Part shown: one piece after another, positions 1 to 8,699 of the stretch
Numbering within the stretch: the stretch's first letter is position 1
Layout: every line of letters begins with the position of its first letter
Assembly (NCBI GenBank): GCA_964459445.1
Contig: CAYWMP010000078.1
Location: 1 to 25,435 of the forward strand
Source: CAYWMP01 sp964459445
Lineage (GTDB): Bacteria; Desulfobacterota; DSM-4660; Desulfatiglandales; HGW-15
Length of the DNA stretch: 25,435 bases
Direction of reading: 5' to 3'
Notes under the pieces: generated by a model
What the model saw: the letters and a program-made list of their open reading frames with translations, nothing else
Told to the model about the DNA's origin: nothing
The model's database searches: none
Program-made: the position numbers and the translations under genes

Positions 1-2
1 AA

Positions 3-1709
3 ACCGGCAATTGCGGCGCCACCGCCGATACAATGGTGGCAAGAGGACTGGATCGTGCCATTGCCGCCGGGACCGCCGCGCACTCCGGCCATGCCCGTCA
101 TCTGGCACACACCATGCTCAAGATGTCACAGGGTGAAGCTCCGGATTATGCGGTCAAAGAAACCGAAAAACTCAAAGCTGTTGCTGCGCGACTCAATATA
201 CCGATTGATGGCAGGGAGGAAAATGACATTGCAGGTGACGTCGCTCGGGCCGCCCTTGCGGACTTCCATGAAAAAGAGTCGCCCGTGCTCTGGGCAGCCA
301 CAGTGGTAACCCCCGAACGGGCTCAAACGCTGACTGACTTGGGTTTGGTGCCCAAAGGTATCGATTATGAAGTCTCGGAAATCATGCATCGCACCCTATA
401 TGGGGTAGACGCCGATCCGGTGAACTTGCTGCTCGGCGGTTTGCGATGTGGGGTGGCCGATCTGGCCGGCTGTTATATGGGGACCGATTTGGCGGATATC
501 CTTTTTGGGATACCGCAACCTACCGTGACAGAGGCCAATTTGGGAACTATCAAAGGCGATGCAGTTAATATCGCGGTCCATGGGCATAATCCGGTTTTGT
601 CCGATGTGCTGGTTACCGCAGCCAGTCAAAAAGAGTCAGCGGCGGTTGCCGCCGGCGCCACCGGCATAAACCTCGTCGGCATCTGTTGCACCGGTAACGA
701 AATCATGATGAGGCATAGTATTCCGTCATGCACCCATTCAGTTAGTCAGGAAATGGCGATCATGACCGGTGCCCTCGATGCCATGGTCGTGGACTACCAA
801 TGCATTATGCCGGCATTGGTCACCGCGGCCGAATGCGCCGGGACTACGATCATCACGACCATGGACATCTGCAAGATTCCCGGTGCAGAACACGTCCAGT
901 TCACCGAAGACGCGGCTGCTGACAAAGCCGAAGAAATATTTTCGATCGCTATTGAAAATTTTAGGCGCCGCCAAGGCAGACCGGTTCACATCCCTGATAT
1001 AAGAACGCCAGTGGTGAGCGGTTTTTCTGTGGAGGCGATCGTAGGAGCATTGGCAAAAGTCGATGCCGAAGACCCACTCAAACCGGTTGTAGACAATATT
1101 AAGGCGGGCAACATTCGCGGGATTTGTCTGTTTGCCGGATGCAACAATGTGAAAGTAACCCAAGACCAAAACTTTATTACCATGGCCCGCAAACTGCTCA
1201 AAGAAAACGTATTGGTGGTGGCCACCGGATGCGGTGCGGGTGCCCTCATGCGACACGGATTCATGAATCCGGCCATGGTTGAGGAATTCTGTGGCGATGG
1301 TCTCAAAGCGGTTCTAACGGCCATTGGCGAAGCCAATGACTTGGGTGGACCCCTGCCGCCCGTCCTTCACCTTGGCTCTTGTGTTGACAACTCGCGAGCA
1401 GTGGCACTAGCTGTGGCCGTGGCAAGCTATCTCGGTGTGGATACGGACAAACTGCCTGTCGTGGCCTCAGCGGCTGAAGCGGTATCAGAGAAGGCGGTAT
1501 CCATCGGCGCCTACGCGGTGGCAGCCGGCTTGCCCACCCATGTCGGTGTAATGATTCCGGTAACCGGCAGCCCGTTGGTCACCGAAGTGCTGACGGAAAC
1601 AGTCAAAGATCTTACGGGTGGGTACTTTATCGTTGATCTGAATCCCGAATCGGCTGCCGATAAACTGCTGGCAGCCATAGATGAGCGCCGTGCCGGATTG
1701 GGACTTTAA
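3..1709 (+). CDS. cooS: Anaerobic Ni-Fe carbon monoxide dehydrogenase catalytic subunit, 5' partial
   Basis: Catalyses reversible CO oxidation to CO2 at the Ni-Fe-S C-cluster, as a cytoplasmic homodimer. The frame is open to the window edge. Codons before the first ATG (33) encode GNCGATADT, the conserved stretch holding the last B-cluster cysteine, so the true start lies upstream; about 66 residues are missing by comparison with C. hydrogenoformans CODH-II. The proton-path histidines appear as HxxHxxHxxH in AAHSGHARHLAH. All C-cluster ligands are found at family spacing: His in GHNP, second Cys of ICCTGNE, DYQC, GCNN, ATGC and LGSC, plus the catalytic Lys of SEKAVSIG. The C-terminus ends in the usual DERRAGLGL. 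cooF and an FAD oxidoreductase follow on the same strand. No cooC maturation gene is visible here. The family call is very secure; the physiological role is inferred. Confidence 0.96.
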   Translation, partial: TGNCGATADTMVARGLDRAIAAGTAAHSGHARHLAHTMLKMSQGEAPDYAVKETEKLKAVAARLNIPIDGREENDIAGDVARAALADFHEKESPVLWAATVVTPERAQTLTDLGLVPKGIDYEVSEIMHRTLYGVDADPVNLLLGGLRCGVADLAGCYMGTDLADILFGIPQPTVTEANLGTIKGDAVNIAVHGHNPVLSDVLVTAASQKESAAVAAGATGINLVGICCTGNEIMMRHSIPSCTHSVSQEMAIMTGALDAMVVDYQCIMPALVTAAECAGTTIITTMDICKIPGAEHVQFTEDAAADKAEEIFSIAIENFRRRQGRPVHIPDIRTPVVSGFSVEAIVGALAKVDAEDPLKPVVDNIKAGNIRGICLFAGCNNVKVTQDQNFITMARKLLKENVLVVATGCGAGALMRHGFMNPAMVEEFCGDGLKAVLTAIGEANDLGGPLPPVLHLGSCVDNSRAVALAVAVASYLGVDTDKLPVVASAAEAVSEKAVSIGAYAVAAGLPTHVGVMIPVTGSPLVTEVLTETVKDLTGGYFIVDLNPESAADKLLAAIDERRAGLGL

Positions 1710-1811
1710 AAAAGAACGAACCGTCCTTACTCCATATTCCGACGCGTGATGAGGGAGGGAATCAGTAAACACGGTTCCCTGTGAATCCATGAAAAAGCAA
1801 AGGAGTACAGT

Positions 1812-2315
1812 ATGACTCAGCCCAAAGAAATATTTGTTCGATTGGATCGATGTATGGGATGTCATTCCTGTGAAATGGCCTGTGCCGTCGAACATTCCCA
1901 GAGCAAATTCCTTCATACCGCCATGGGTGAGGAGCCTCAGCCCAAGCCCCGACTCTTTGTGGAATGGGCTCCGTCCGGCGATCAGGTGCCGATACTCTGC
2001 CGCCATTGCGAAGACGCCCCCTGCATGCACGCTTGTATCGCAGGCGCCATTAGCCGTACTGACGATGTAGTTATCACAAATGAAGATAAATGCATCGGAT
2101 GCTGGACTTGTGTAATGGTTTGCCCCTATGGCGTCATTGGTCGTCACCTTGAAAAACACAAGGCCTATCGCTGTGATCGCTGTCCGGACCGGCAAGACCC
2201 CGCTTGCGTGACCGCCTGCCCGACGAATGCCCTTTTGTACCGGAGTGTAGAGGAATTTTCCAAAACAGCTCGGCAGGCTGCGACTGTGGAAATGCTATCC
2301 GGCGAAAGGAGTTGA
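1812..2315 (+). CDS. cooF: CooF-type four-cluster 4Fe-4S ferredoxin
   Basis: Electron carrier expected to take electrons from the CO dehydrogenase and pass them to a partner, here probably the oxidoreductase encoded next. The 167-residue protein has four cysteine groups: CMGCHSCEMAC near residue 14, CRHCEDAPCMHAC near 64, CIGCWTCVMVC near 94 and CDRCPDRQDPACVTAC near 120. This is the HydN/CooF/DmsB-like pattern for four [4Fe-4S] clusters. There is no signal peptide, so it should be cytoplasmic. An AAAGGAG ribosome site lies just upstream of the ATG. It starts 102 bp after cooS, and the next gene begins 1 bp after its TGA, so translation of those two is probably coupled. Confidence 0.92.
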   Translation: MTQPKEIFVRLDRCMGCHSCEMACAVEHSQSKFLHTAMGEEPQPKPRLFVEWAPSGDQVPILCRHCEDAPCMHACIAGAISRTDDVVITNEDKCIGCWTCVMVCPYGVIGRHLEKHKAYRCDRCPDRQDPACVTACPTNALLYRSVEEFSKTARQAATVEMLSGERS

Positions 2316-2316
2316 T

Positions 2317-3570
2317 ATGGCAACCCATGATATGCGCTATGTCATTATTGGCGCCAGTGCCGCCGGCATGGCTGCGGCACAGGCGATTCGCGAACTGAAT
2401 CCCACAGGCGCGATTACCCTGTTTTCCGAAGAACCTGATCCGCCCTATTTTAGGCCGCTGATTCCTTTTTTAATCAGCGGCAAAAAGGACCCGGAACAGA
2501 TGAAGCTGGTGGGTGAAGGCCCCTATCAAAATATTGATATGGATATCCGGCTCAACAGCCGGGTGGCCCGGATAGATACTCAATCACAAACGGCCTCTAC
2601 AGTCGGCGGGGAGCAGGTTTCCTACGACAAACTGCTCATCGCCACAGGCAGCCGGCCTTACATTCCTAAGGATATTGAAGGCACGGACATCGAGGGTGTC
2701 TTTGCACTGCGGACATTGAGCGATGCGCGTGCCGCGGCAAAAAGGGCTGAAAGCGCCCGGCACGCGGTCATGCTGGGAGGGGGGCTCTTGAACCTCAAAG
2801 CAGCCTTCGCCTTACTGGAACGTAACCTTCAAGTGACTTTGATTGTTCGATCACCTCAAGTCCTATCCCAACTCATGGAGCCGGAGGACGCCATCTTGAT
2901 TCGCGAGGCGCTGAATCACGCCGGCCTCAAAATCCGGACCGGCGTCAGCGCCACCCATATCCTCGGCAATGGCAATGGCGTCAGCGGTATTGCCTTGGAT
3001 GACGGCCAAGAAATGAACTGTGAAATAGTCTGCATCGGCAAAGGGGTACACCCGAATGTGGATTTTATTAAATCAAATGGGATTAAAACGGACGGCGGAG
3101 TCGTGGTGGACCGGTTCACCCGGTGTAACGTAGATAATGTCTATGGGGCAGGTGATGTAGCCGTAACCTTCGATCCTATCACCGGGGATCGAGTAATCAC
3201 CGGTTTATGGACCAATGCCGTTGAAATGGGGCGATGCGCCGGTCACAATATGGCCGGCCGGGTTACCGAATATACCGGGACCTTTGGTATCCTGAATGCG
3301 ACCCAGGTGGCGGATGTGCCCTTTGTGTCCATGGGAATCGTCCACACCGAGGGCACAGATTATGAAACGCATACCGCAGCCTCAAGGGATGCCTATCGAA
3401 AGGTCGTATTCTCGCCTAAAGGAGACCGTCTGGCGGGCCTCTTATTGGTGGGTGACATATCCCGGGCCGGATTGTATCGCCTGGTCATCCGCGAAAAAAT
3501 GGCGGTAGATAAAATCAAATCGCATGTCATCGACCATAGGCTTCATTACGGTCATTTGATGAGACCATAA
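2317..3570 (+). CDS. FAD/NAD(P)-dependent oxidoreductase of the cooS-cooF cluster (FNOR)
   Basis: Pyridine nucleotide-disulfide oxidoreductase-fold flavoprotein of 417 residues. An N-terminal FAD Rossmann motif (VIIGASAAGMAAA, residues 8-20) is followed by LLIATGSRPY, a second nucleotide-binding motif (MLGGGLLNLKAA, about 151-162) and the FAD-contacting YGAGDVA near 276. No CxxC redox pair of classical disulfide reductases is seen, so it resembles NADH:rubredoxin/ferredoxin-type reductases. cooS-cooF-FNOR clusters are known in acetogens and Geobacter-like bacteria. There the protein is proposed to link CO-derived electrons on CooF to NAD(P)+. The start is set by AAAGGAG and the 1-bp spacing to the cooF stop. 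Cofactor specificity (NAD or NADP) was not determined. Confidence 0.85.
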   Translation: MATHDMRYVIIGASAAGMAAAQAIRELNPTGAITLFSEEPDPPYFRPLIPFLISGKKDPEQMKLVGEGPYQNIDMDIRLNSRVARIDTQSQTASTVGGEQVSYDKLLIATGSRPYIPKDIEGTDIEGVFALRTLSDARAAAKRAESARHAVMLGGGLLNLKAAFALLERNLQVTLIVRSPQVLSQLMEPEDAILIREALNHAGLKIRTGVSATHILGNGNGVSGIALDDGQEMNCEIVCIGKGVHPNVDFIKSNGIKTDGGVVVDRFTRCNVDNVYGAGDVAVTFDPITGDRVITGLWTNAVEMGRCAGHNMAGRVTEYTGTFGILNATQVADVPFVSMGIVHTEGTDYETHTAASRDAYRKVVFSPKGDRLAGLLLVGDISRAGLYRLVIREKMAVDKIKSHVIDHRLHYGHLMRP

Positions 3571-3760
3571 ACCTAGACGTCGAATATAAAAGGGATACGG
3601 GATCTGCATCGCCGCTCAGTTGGTGAAGATGTGTGATTTGCGAAGAGTAAAAATTGGACCCTGATTCTTGTCATGAAGAGGAAAGAAATTTGACATAGCA
3701 CTTACTAGATGAAAATAAGCCTTTTTTAAAAAGAAGGGAACCCATCAGTCACGGGAAGAG

Positions 3761-4792
3761 TTATGGTGATCCCGGCGTGGCCATCTCGCCGTAGGGGAGC
3801 CAGCGGACCGGTTCTCCAATTTCCGATAGGGCCTGTCCGTTTTTGACGTTCACCAATGTTTGATCTTTCAGGATACAGCGGGCCGAATTGAGGCATTCTC
3901 GGTCCAGACGCTCTTCGGCCTCATTGGTGTAATAAGCAAAATGGGGAGTGAGCAACACATTGTCCAACTCATAAAGCGGATATGAACTATCAATCGGTTC
4001 CGGGTCGAATACGTCGATTGCCGCCCCGCCGATCCTTTTCTCTTTTAGCGCTCTGTAGAGCGCGTTTTCCTGTATCAGCGCCCCCCTGGCCGTATTGATT
4101 ATGAAAGCCGTCGGTTTCATCAGGTTGAGCTCTTTTTCCCCGATGAGACCTTGATTTTCCGGTTTCAAAACGGCATGGAGAGATAGAAAATCGGCGCCTT
4201 TCAAGATCTCTTCGACATTGGTCAACTCTACATAGGACAGGCCGGGAATCGAGTGTTTCACACGCGGATCATATGCCTTAATGCGCATCCCAAAACCAAT
4301 GCAGCGCTGCGCCATCTTTTGTCCGATCCGGCCGAAGCCGATCAACCCCACTGTCTTGCCTTCCAGATCATAACCGGCCCAGGTCCGCGACGGCTCCGGC
4401 CAGAGCCATCCTTTTTGTCTGGTGAAATTGACTAAAGGGACAAGTTTCCGTGCAAGGGCTATTAACAGGGCAAATGAATGATCGGCGATGGTGGCGGAAC
4501 CATAATTGGGACAATGGCATACAGGCAGGCGATGTTCGTTGGCCGCATCGATATCAATGGAATCCACGCCAACACCCCATTTCAAAATGGCTTTCAGCCC
4601 TTTACCCGCCTCTATGACCTTTCGGCTGACAGGGGCATAGCAGATGATCAACAGGCTTGCATCGGCAACCGCATCCATAAGCGTGTCCTCGTCATCGTTC
4701 GGGGTAACCATCACGGTGCCCAACTCGTTGATCTCATCCCAAACGGTGCTCAGCATTTTCATTTTGGCATCCGTCAAGACAATCTTATCCAT
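3761..4792 (-). CDS. D-isomer-specific 2-hydroxyacid dehydrogenase
   Basis: NAD(P)-dependent oxidoreductase of the D-2-hydroxyacid dehydrogenase family (phosphoglycerate, glyoxylate and lactate dehydrogenase relatives), 343 residues, cytoplasmic. The cofactor-binding Rossmann motif is GLIGFGRIGQKMAQ near residue 150, followed by an acidic residue in AYDP that favours NAD. Catalytic Arg is in NTARGALI, Glu in DVFDPEPI and His in LLTPHFAYYTNE. The ATG is preceded by a strong GGAGG ribosome site (complement near 4798-4802). The gene converges on the FAD oxidoreductase gene and diverges from the SMR gene, so it is a single-gene unit. The substrate cannot be told from the sequence. There is no C-terminal ACT domain, so it is not the long form of SerA. 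Confidence 0.88.
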   Translation of the reverse strand: MDKIVLTDAKMKMLSTVWDEINELGTVMVTPNDDEDTLMDAVADASLLIICYAPVSRKVIEAGKGLKAILKWGVGVDSIDIDAANEHRLPVCHCPNYGSATIADHSFALLIALARKLVPLVNFTRQKGWLWPEPSRTWAGYDLEGKTVGLIGFGRIGQKMAQRCIGFGMRIKAYDPRVKHSIPGLSYVELTNVEEILKGADFLSLHAVLKPENQGLIGEKELNLMKPTAFIINTARGALIQENALYRALKEKRIGGAAIDVFDPEPIDSSYPLYELDNVLLTPHFAYYTNEAEERLDRECLNSARCILKDQTLVNVKNGQALSEIGEPVRWLPYGEMATPGSP

Positions 4793-4821
4793 GTTTCCTC
4801 CTGAACAAACGAAAATCGAAC

Positions 4822-4853
4822 TTGACCATACAATCTTTTATGTTGATAACATA
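4822..4853 (+). promoter_or_regulatory. Possible sigma70 promoter with overlapping 15-bp palindrome
   Basis: In the divergent intergenic region, TTGACC (4822-4827) and GATAAC (4845-4850) are 17 bp apart. The second hexamer lies inside the inverted repeat TATGTT-GAT-AACATA (4839-4853). This would suit a promoter-operator reading toward the SMR gene, although it leaves a leader of about 170 nt. The -10 match is only moderate, so the assignment is tentative. Confidence 0.3.
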
Positions 4854-5024
4854 TGGGCTCGGATTGGGGCAATCTTTTGAAAAGAACATAATCGGTAACG
4901 TTATTGATTTGCGTGACAAACTGAAGTAAACGGCTCATCATACAAATTATCTCTAGCTAAAGAGCTGGAGTTTGATAGGCGTATCATCCGCTCTCATCCC
5001 TGTAAAATTTCAAAGGTACGGACT

Positions 5025-5354
5025 ATGGCATACATATATCTCGCTATAGCTATAATTGCAGAAGTAGCTGCGACCAGTGCATTAAAGGCATCGGAAGGAT
5101 TTACAAAACTAATCCCTAGTCTGATTGTTATTGTTGGATACGGGGTAGCATTCTATCTTTTGACGCTGGTCCTTAGAACGATTCCTGTCGGCATCACGTA
5201 TGCTGTGTGGGCGGGATTAGGAATCGTTCTGGTGGTTTTGATGGGTGCAATCCTGTATAAACAGATCCCGGACATCCCGGCAGTCATTGGTATGGGATTC
5301 ATTGTCGCAGGTGTAGCGATAATCAATCTTTTTTCAAAAACGATTGGCCACTAA
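5025..5354 (+). CDS. Small multidrug resistance (SMR) family transporter, EmrE-like
   Basis: Inner-membrane proton-coupled exporter of the SMR family, acting as an antiparallel dimer on cationic compounds or related small molecules. The 109 residues match the usual length of about 110 and form four hydrophobic helices. The essential membrane-embedded Glu is present at residue 13 (AIIAEVAATSALK, equivalent to EmrE Glu14), and the conserved Trp lies in ITYAVWAGLGIVL. The C-terminal helix IPAVIGMGFIVAGVAIINL is also typical. The pattern fits the Qac/EmrE branch better than the guanidinium exporter (Gdx/SugE) branch, but this was not tested. The isocitrate dehydrogenase gene follows after about 50 bp, with a candidate promoter between them. 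Confidence 0.9.
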   Translation: MAYIYLAIAIIAEVAATSALKASEGFTKLIPSLIVIVGYGVAFYLLTLVLRTIPVGITYAVWAGLGIVLVVLMGAILYKQIPDIPAVIGMGFIVAGVAIINLFSKTIGH

Positions 5355-5360
5355 TATAAT
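5331..5360 (+). promoter_or_regulatory. Candidate sigma70 promoter for the isocitrate dehydrogenase gene
   Basis: A perfect TATAAT (5355-5360) directly follows the SMR stop codon, and TTTTCA (5331-5336) sits 18 bp upstream. Transcription would start near 5367, leaving a short leader to the GTG at 5405 and its GAGGAGA ribosome site. The -35 hexamer matches four of six positions. Confidence 0.4.
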
Positions 5361-5404
5361 GGTAACATCAACACAGGTTCAGATAAGCGATGAGGAGAAA
5401 GATC

Positions 5405-6616
5405 GTGAGTAAAGGCGATAGAATAATATTTGAAAATGGGAAACTCGTTGTTCCGGACACGCCTGTAATTCCACGGATTTTGGGGGACGGAACGGGTCCG
5501 GATATATGGCGTGCCGCTGAACGGGTGATCGATCACGCGGTGGTGATTTGTTGGAAGGGTGAACGTCAGATCCATTGGAAAGAGGTCCTGGCAGGAGAGA
5601 AGGCTTTCAATGAAACCGGTGAATGGCTTCCTCAGAACACCTTGGATACCTTTCGGGAATACCGAGTCGGCATAAAAGGCCCATTGACCACACCGGTCGG
5701 AACCGGGATCAGGAGCCTCAACGTTGCTTTGAGAAAGCAACTCGACCTTTATGCCTGCGTGAGACCTGTGCGACATTTTCCGGGTGTCCCGAGCCCTGTA
5801 AGAGAACCCGAAAAGGTGGATATGGTCGTGTTCAGAGAAAATACCGAGGATGTCTACGCTGGCATGGAATTGGAGTCCGGAAAGGTCGAAACTCGACAAT
5901 TCATGGAACATCTTTTAAAAACCTATGGATGGCAAATCCGACCCGACGCCGGCATAGGCATCAAGCCCATCAGCAAAACGGGGAGCCAAAGACTCATAAG
6001 GGCGGCTGTCGATTTTGCTATCCAATACAATCGCAAGAGTATCACCCTCGTTCACAAGGGCAATATCCAGAAGTTTACTGAAGGGGCCTTTCGAAACTGG
6101 GGATTTGAATTGGCAAAAGCTGAATACCCTGAACAGACCTTTGTTTGGGAGGCGGAACAAGAGATTCCGAAGGGAAGGATATTAATCAAGGATACGATTG
6201 CAGACATCTTTTTCCAGCAAGCCCTGACCAGACCCGAAGAGTTTGACGTCGTAGCAACCATGAATCTCAACGGCGACTATATTTCCGATGCCCTCGCCGC
6301 CCAGGTGGGAGGGATCGGCTTGGCGCCCGGCGCCAATATCAACTATCAAAATGGGTATGCCATCTTTGAAGCGACCCATGGCACAGCGCCCAAATATGCC
6401 GGTTTGGATAAAGTAAATCCCACATCCTTGATCCTGAGCGGGGCCATGATGCTGGACTATATGGGTTGGGCAAAGGCCGCCAGGCTTATTGAGAAAGGGC
6501 TTGAAAAAACCTTCCTGTCCAAGAAGGTAACCTATGATTTGGCACGTCTTATGGAGGGTGCCGAAGAAGTATCCTGCTCACAATTTGGGGAGCTGGTATG
6601 TGACAACATGAAGTAA
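5405..6616 (+). CDS. icd: NADP-type isocitrate dehydrogenase
   Basis: Oxidative decarboxylation of isocitrate to 2-oxoglutarate, or the reverse reductive step, in the cytoplasm. It has about 403 residues, close to E. coli Icd (416). Visible family motifs are GDGTGPDIW near the start, the substrate loop RSLNVALRK (with the serine phosphorylated in E. coli), LDLYACVRPVR, FRENTEDVYAGME, NLNGDYISDALA and the cofactor segment HGTAPKYAG. Its Lys-Tyr pair is the NADP determinant of the bacterial enzymes. The GTG at 5405 is chosen because GAGGAGA ends about 6 nt before it. An in-frame ATG at 5390 has no ribosome site and precedes that sequence. No AceK gene is visible. A 123-bp inverted-repeat element begins 3 bp after the stop. 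Confidence 0.94.
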   Translation: MSKGDRIIFENGKLVVPDTPVIPRILGDGTGPDIWRAAERVIDHAVVICWKGERQIHWKEVLAGEKAFNETGEWLPQNTLDTFREYRVGIKGPLTTPVGTGIRSLNVALRKQLDLYACVRPVRHFPGVPSPVREPEKVDMVVFRENTEDVYAGMELESGKVETRQFMEHLLKTYGWQIRPDAGIGIKPISKTGSQRLIRAAVDFAIQYNRKSITLVHKGNIQKFTEGAFRNWGFELAKAEYPEQTFVWEAEQEIPKGRILIKDTIADIFFQQALTRPEEFDVVATMNLNGDYISDALAAQVGGIGLAPGANINYQNGYAIFEATHGTAPKYAGLDKVNPTSLILSGAMMLDYMGWAKAARLIEKGLEKTFLSKKVTYDLARLMEGAEEVSCSQFGELVCDNMK

Positions 6617-6618
6617 AT

Positions 6619-6741
6619 AGGCTGTCTGAAAACGCCCATCTGCTGCGTTACCCTCATCCCTCGTCACTGCGGCGTACTTCTATGTACGCCTCATTCCTCG
6701 GGATTTCGGAAGCCTTGCATCTAGGCATTTTTAGACAGCCT
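6619..6741 (+). repeat. MITE-like inverted-repeat element, copy A
   Basis: The element is bounded by 18-bp imperfect terminal inverted repeats. The left end is AGGCTGTCTGAAAACGCC and the reverse complement of the right end is AGGCTGTCTAAAAATGCC (16 of 18 identical). It has no coding capacity. Its centre holds a small hairpin core (6668-6692) with inverted GCGTAC/GTACGC arms. A related element lies in opposite orientation at 17632-17811. No clear target-site duplication was recognised. Confidence 0.75.
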
Positions 6742-6811
6742 CTAAAAGGGGATTTTTGCTTTTGCGCCTTTACTTCTTTAAGATTACAAAGAACGCAATA
6801 TGCGAGAGGAA

Positions 6812-6848
6812 TGCGATGGGTCTCTTTTGATAAGAGACCCATTTCGCA
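6812..6848. terminator. Perfect hairpin between convergent genes, possible bidirectional terminator
   Basis: Arms ATGGGTCTCTT (6816-6826) and AAGAGACCCAT (6832-6842) form a perfect 11-bp stem with a 5-nt loop. Four more pairs (TGCG/CGCA) can form beyond a small bulge. It lies between icd on the + strand and the ATPase gene on the - strand, where a shared terminator would be expected. Neither side has a U-run, so a mode of termination cannot be claimed. Confidence 0.45.
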
Positions 6849-6889
6849 AGGGACCTTGAATAGCAGGCGAGAAAATCGAAGAATAATGA

Positions 6890-8503
6890 TCAGGCAGATT
6901 CTCGTTTTACCAATAGATCGTCCAGCCAGTCGGGATCCATGATAGGCACGGAAGAGAGCAGCAGCTCCGTATATTCGTGGTGCGGGGGTGTCAGGATTTC
7001 CTGTTTTGTGCCCTGTTCGACGATCCGCCCCTCCAGCATCACAATGATTTCATCGGATATGGCTTTGACCGTTGCCAAATCATGGGTAATAAAGAGATAG
7101 GTTACCCCCAGTTCATTCTGCAGATCCTGCAACAGTTTCAGGATGCCTTCCGCAACCAGCTGATCCAGGGCTGAGGTCACTTCGTCGCAGATGATCAAAT
7201 CCGGGTTGGCAGCCAGGGCCCGGGCAATGCAAATCCGCTGTTTCTCCCCCCCTGACAACTCGGTCGGGAGTCGTTCGATGTAATGGGAGGGCAGTTCGGT
7301 CCTATCGAGCAGTTCCAGGATGCGCTTCTCCCTCTCTTTCCCGGATATACCAAAGTAAAAGTCCAGGGGACGCCCGATCACCTTTCTGACCTTTTGCTTG
7401 GGATTAAGCGCCGTATCGGGCATCTGATAGATCATCTGCATTCGTTGGAGATCTTCACGGCCCCGCGTCTTCAGTTCAGGCGGCAATTCCTTCCCGTCAA
7501 AGATGATCTTGCCCTCCAAAGGCGGCAAGAGCCCCGTAATCGCCCTGGCCAATGTGCTCTTACCGCTTCCCGATTCCCCCACCACCGCAATCGTCTTACC
7601 GCGGGGGATTTTAAGGCTGATGTCTTCCAGGACATTGACCCCCTTCAAATAGCTGGCCGAGACATTATGAACCTCCAAAAGCGGGCTTTTATCCGGTTCT
7701 TCGCGCTCTTTCACTTCCCTCAGCGTGCGCACGTTGAGCAACTCCCGGGTGTATTGCTCCTTGGGGTCGGCCAACATCTCCCGGGTATTTCCCTCTTCCA
7801 CCAAATCCCCGTACCTGAGCACCATGATACGGTCGGCCAATTGAGCCACCACGGCCAGGTCATGGGTGATATAGACTGCGGCCGTGTTAAACTGCCGGGT
7901 GATGTCCTTAATGGCCGCCAGGACCTCGATCTGCGTGGTCACATCCAGGGCCGTTGTCGGCTCATCGAAAATGATGATATCGGGTTGGCAGGACATGGCC
8001 ATGGCCACCATGGCCCGCTGCAATTGCCCCCCGGAGACCTGATGGGGATAGCGATAACCGATTCGCTCCGGGTCAGGCAGCAACAAACGCCTGTAGATAT
8101 CAACCGCCTTTTCCTCCGCTTCCTCAAAACTCATCAGACCGTGCTGAACCGGCGCTTCGGCGTACTGCTTAAGCAGCCTGTGGGCCGGGTTAAAGGAGGC
8201 CGCAGCGCTTTGCGCCACATAGGATATTCGCACCCCCCTCAAATCCCGCAGTTCATCCTTTGAAGCTTCCATCAACTCAATCCCGTCAAATACAATGGAT
8301 CCGGAGGTGATACGACACCCCTGCCGGGTGTAGGCCATGGAGGCAAGCCCCAGGGTCGATTTTCCCGCACCCGATTCCCCGATCAGACCGAGCACTTCCC
8401 CCCTGTCCAGGGTCAGATCAATGCTCTTGACGATCGGCACCCAGTGCTCGTCAGTATATCCGTCGATGACAACCTTTTCCATTTTCAACAGATTTTCACC
8501 CAT
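6890..8503 (-). CDS. Double-domain ABC transporter ATPase (DppD-DppF type fusion)
   Basis: Cytoplasmic ATPase energising an oligopeptide/nickel/opine-type importer. The 537 residues hold two complete nucleotide-binding domains. The first has Walker A GESGAGKST near residue 41, signature SGGQLQRA and Walker B IIIFDEPTTALD. The second has Walker A GESGSGKST near 313, signature SGGEKQRI and Walker B LIICDEVTSALD. Both keep the switch His in ITHDLA, so both sites should hydrolyse ATP. Many relatives encode these halves as two genes (DppD and DppF); fused forms such as YejF and GsiA are also common. It is the last gene of the permease operon. A GAGGAG ribosome site precedes the ATG. The distance to the upstream permease gene is inflated by an assembly gap; without it the spacing is about 41 bp. 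Confidence 0.93.
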   Translation of the reverse strand: MGENLLKMEKVVIDGYTDEHWVPIVKSIDLTLDRGEVLGLIGESGAGKSTLGLASMAYTRQGCRITSGSIVFDGIELMEASKDELRDLRGVRISYVAQSAAASFNPAHRLLKQYAEAPVQHGLMSFEEAEEKAVDIYRRLLLPDPERIGYRYPHQVSGGQLQRAMVAMAMSCQPDIIIFDEPTTALDVTTQIEVLAAIKDITRQFNTAAVYITHDLAVVAQLADRIMVLRYGDLVEEGNTREMLADPKEQYTRELLNVRTLREVKEREEPDKSPLLEVHNVSASYLKGVNVLEDISLKIPRGKTIAVVGESGSGKSTLARAITGLLPPLEGKIIFDGKELPPELKTRGREDLQRMQMIYQMPDTALNPKQKVRKVIGRPLDFYFGISGKEREKRILELLDRTELPSHYIERLPTELSGGEKQRICIARALAANPDLIICDEVTSALDQLVAEGILKLLQDLQNELGVTYLFITHDLATVKAISDEIIVMLEGRIVEQGTKQEILTPPHHEYTELLLSSVPIMDPDWLDDLLVKRESA

Positions 8504-8682
8504 AGCTCCTCTTCCATTTCCTAAAAANNNNNNNNNNNNNNNNNNNNNNNNNNNNNNNNNNNNNNNNNNNNNNNNNNNNNNNNNNNNNNNNNNNNNNNNN
8601 NNNNNNNNNNNNNNNNNNNNNNNNNNNCCTTTTCCATTTTCAACAGATTTTCACCCATAGCTCCTCTTCCATTTCCTAAAAA
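8473..8682. other. Scaffold gap of 100 N with identical 55-bp flanks
   Basis: The N-run 8528-8627 is exactly 100 bases, a conventional placeholder length. The 55 bases before it (8473-8527) are identical to the 55 bases after it (8628-8682). The two contigs therefore most likely overlap by 55 bp and were joined without merging. The 5' end of the ATPase gene and its ribosome site appear twice as a result. Confidence 0.9.
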
Positions 8683-8699
8683 GTTATTATGTGAAGTTA

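Noticed and set aside
3716..3735. T-run and A-run near the end of the hydroxyacid dehydrogenase gene as a terminator
   Set aside because: The stem is almost only A-T pairs with mismatches; too weak to support.
7283..8263. Long + strand open frame (326 codons) opposite the ATPase gene
   Set aside because: Rich in His, Gln, Arg and Pro and without motifs; it is the antisense shadow of a clear double ABC ATPase.
8473..8682. True tandem duplication around the first N-gap
   Set aside because: The second gap shows the same 55-bp length, which fits an assembly word length better than two independent duplications.
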